Source: PVC group bacterium
GTDB lineage: Bacteria > Verrucomicrobiota > Kiritimatiellia > UBA8416 > PXDI01
Length of the DNA stretch: 15,252 bases
Assembly (NCBI GenBank): GCA_003565095.1
Contig: PXDI01000321.1
Coordinates: 1 to 15,252 of the forward strand
Reading direction: 5' to 3'
The notes beneath the pieces were generated by a model. It did no database searches. It saw only the letters and a program-made list of their open reading frames with translations, and was not told the origin of the DNA. Positions within the stretch are counted from its first letter, which is position 1, and each line of letters opens with the position of its first letter. A program made the translations under genes and the position numbers. Of this stretch, positions 14,044 through 15,252 are shown in pieces.

Positions 14044-14226
14044 CCCGTAATAATCCGCCAAAGCCAATACGGCTATCTACCACTTCCATCCTTTTGCGTA
14101 TAACCGACAACCAACAAAAAACGACAGCAGCCTTTTGCATAATTGCAAAAAACACCATCGTCCATATCATACTAACCAGGTCTCGCATGGGATCCCCGTC
14201 TTATTCAACTCACGTAACGTCGTAAC
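14044..14226. other. Intergenic stretch between pheT and the 6S region
   Basis: I see no convincing gene here. A minus-strand frame of 80 codons (13946-14188) starts with a hydrophobic run but ends inside the 6S RNA and has only a weak ribosome-binding site. The stretch also holds a 7-bp inverted repeat, TTTTGCA/TGCAAAA with a 4-base loop (14133-14150), whose role is unknown. A weak minus-strand promoter pair, TTTGGC and GATTAT 16 bp apart, ends near 14035 and could start a 6S precursor. Confidence 0.4.
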
Positions 14227-15252
14227 TTATCTTAACTCAACATTCAATTCGTTTTTCAGAACCTGTTTGACCGCTTCATGCAGCCGATTGGCTTCTTCAT
14301 CGGTCAATGTGCGCTCCAAAGAACGATACTCAAGAGAATAAGCCATGCTCTTCATTCCATCGCTTATCCCTTTACCAAAGAAAATATCAAATAGTTCTAC
14401 GGATGTCAACTCAATCGGCGCATTGGCACGGATCACCCTGATAACATCAGCATGCTTAACCGAGAGTGGCGCAATAAAGGCCACATCCCGCCCGACAGCA
14501 GGATATACCGGCGGTAATTTAACCGCCGGCTTCGCTGCTTCAACATGCAACAGCACATTCAAATCAATTTCAGCCACAGCGACCGGATCATTCATGCGCC
14601 ATTTATGGCGTAATGAGTTGCTAATCAACCCAATAGACCCTACCTGCTTATTGTCCAGAAATATATCAACACCGCACCCCACAGCCGCCCAGGGAACTTG
14701 CCCCTGCTCCCAGCGAAACACCATACCCGCGGCATAACGCCCACCAATCGCTTCCAGCACCCCCTTCAACCACAAAAAGACCTCCTCGTCAGAAGGCGGA
14801 CGCTTGCCATCAGGCCCGCAACGACCCACCGCCCCCATCATACCCAGACACAATTTAGTCGACTCCCCCGCACTGCCGTCTTGCCGGCAATGAAAAACCG
14901 TCCCCATTTCAAACAGCGCCGCGGCCGCCACCTGGCGCGAACGGTTGTGCCCCAGGCACTCGATCATCTGCGGAATCAGCGAAGGCCGCATTACGGAATG
15001 TTCAGCACTGACTGGATTAGGCAATACCAGCCTTCCACCGGCCGGAATTCCGCAAAGATCCAGTTGCGCCTCTGCAATAAAACTGTAATGCATCACTTCT
15101 GTCAGCCCGAGCCCCGCCAAATCCGCGCGCAAAGCCTCACGCCGCTGAAACAGATGATCATTCAGAGTGCCGGACAAACGGCACGCCGGATCATTCTCAG
15201 GCACGCCCTCCAGCCCGTGCATGCGGGCAACTTCCTCAATCAAATCAGCCTC
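14227..15252 (-). CDS. pheT: Phenylalanine--tRNA ligase beta subunit, 3' part (gene runs off the window)
   Basis: PheT pairs with PheS in the alpha2-beta2 enzyme that charges tRNA-Phe. Only the C-terminal 341 residues or so are present. The reading frame continues to the last base, where EADLIEEVARMHG matches the conserved block near the end of the B5 region. The catalytic-like module follows (LGLTEVMHYSF, LPNPVSAEHSVMRPSLIPQM), and the protein ends in the ferredoxin-fold anticodon-binding domain (from about KLPPVYPAVGRDVAF to the stop). The start lies beyond the right edge; an internal TTG near 15243 is not the real start. Downstream on the same strand comes the 6S RNA. Confidence 0.95.
   Translation of the reverse strand, partial: EADLIEEVARMHGLEGVPENDPACRLSGTLNDHLFQRREALRADLAGLGLTEVMHYSFIAEAQLDLCGIPAGGRLVLPNPVSAEHSVMRPSLIPQMIECLGHNRSRQVAAAALFEMGTVFHCRQDGSAGESTKLCLGMMGAVGRCGPDGKRPPSDEEVFLWLKGVLEAIGGRYAAGMVFRWEQGQVPWAAVGCGVDIFLDNKQVGSIGLISNSLRHKWRMNDPVAVAEIDLNVLLHVEAAKPAVKLPPVYPAVGRDVAFIAPLSVKHADVIRVIRANAPIELTSVELFDIFFGKGISDGMKSMAYSLEYRSLERTLTDEEANRLHEAVKQVLKNELNVELR

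Noticed and set aside
14133..14150. TTTTGCA/TGCAAAA palindrome considered as a pheT terminator
   Set aside because: No T-run follows directly on the minus strand after the hairpin. It may be a protein-binding site, but nothing supports that.
13946..14188. Minus-strand 80-codon frame with a hydrophobic N-terminal run, between pheT and 6S RNA
   Set aside because: It ends inside the 6S RNA, has only a weak ribosome-binding site, its second half looks like translated structured RNA, and it does not resemble ZapA, which sometimes sits in this position.
1..15252. CRISPR array, prophage, transposon or toxin-antitoxin module
   Set aside because: No spaced repeats, transposase, integrase, attachment-site pair or paired toxin/antitoxin frames were seen. 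The genes are mostly conserved core functions.

Overview
The window looks like a chromosomal segment of a Gram-negative bacterium. The outer-membrane genes are an LptF/LptG-type permease, phosphoheptose isomerase GmhA and an LpxL/HtrB-like acyltransferase. A eukaryotic-type UDP-glucose pyrophosphorylase, a lipoprotein with a C-terminal LamG domain, high GC with CGG-rich codons, and an RNase Y/YmdB pair suggest the PVC group, perhaps Kiritimatiellota or a relative. That placement is inference from gene content, not a marker-gene result. No insertion sequence, prophage, CRISPR array, tRNA or rRNA was found.

Left half, plus strand (155-6273): lptF/G-type permease, PilT/PilU-type twitching ATPase, a beta-ketoacyl-ACP synthase, UTP-glucose-1-phosphate uridylyltransferase, then after about 100 bp an acyl carrier protein and an LpxL-like acyltransferase. 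The first four genes are tightly spaced, and the ketosynthase/uridylyltransferase junction overlaps. ACP and acyltransferase follow a good sigma70-like promoter. Ketosynthase, dedicated ACP and acyltransferase together suggest a small acyl-chain supply line for an envelope lipid. The ketosynthase has Gln where the first catalytic His is expected.

Right half, minus strand (15252 down to 6280): the 3' part of pheT, a roughly 450-bp stretch holding a well-supported 6S RNA, then rarA, 5-formyltetrahydrofolate cyclo-ligase, rny (RNase Y), a ymdB-type phosphodiesterase, gmhA, a secreted protein of unknown function and the LamG lipoprotein. Several junctions overlap by 3-4 bp, which suggests one long transcript. 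6S RNA beside rarA and the cyclo-ligase, and rny beside ymdB, are arrangements known from distant bacteria. The two halves converge with only six bases between stop codons (6274-6279).

The most notable observations are the 6S RNA, foldable in detail by hand and preceded by a possible switching 5' leader; the Cys-Gln-His ketosynthase in a KS/ACP/acyltransferase cassette; a possible leaderless start for the first gene; and an array of four heptamers upstream of it. Nothing proves a wholly new system. The lipid cassette and the 6S leader are the best candidates for follow-up.
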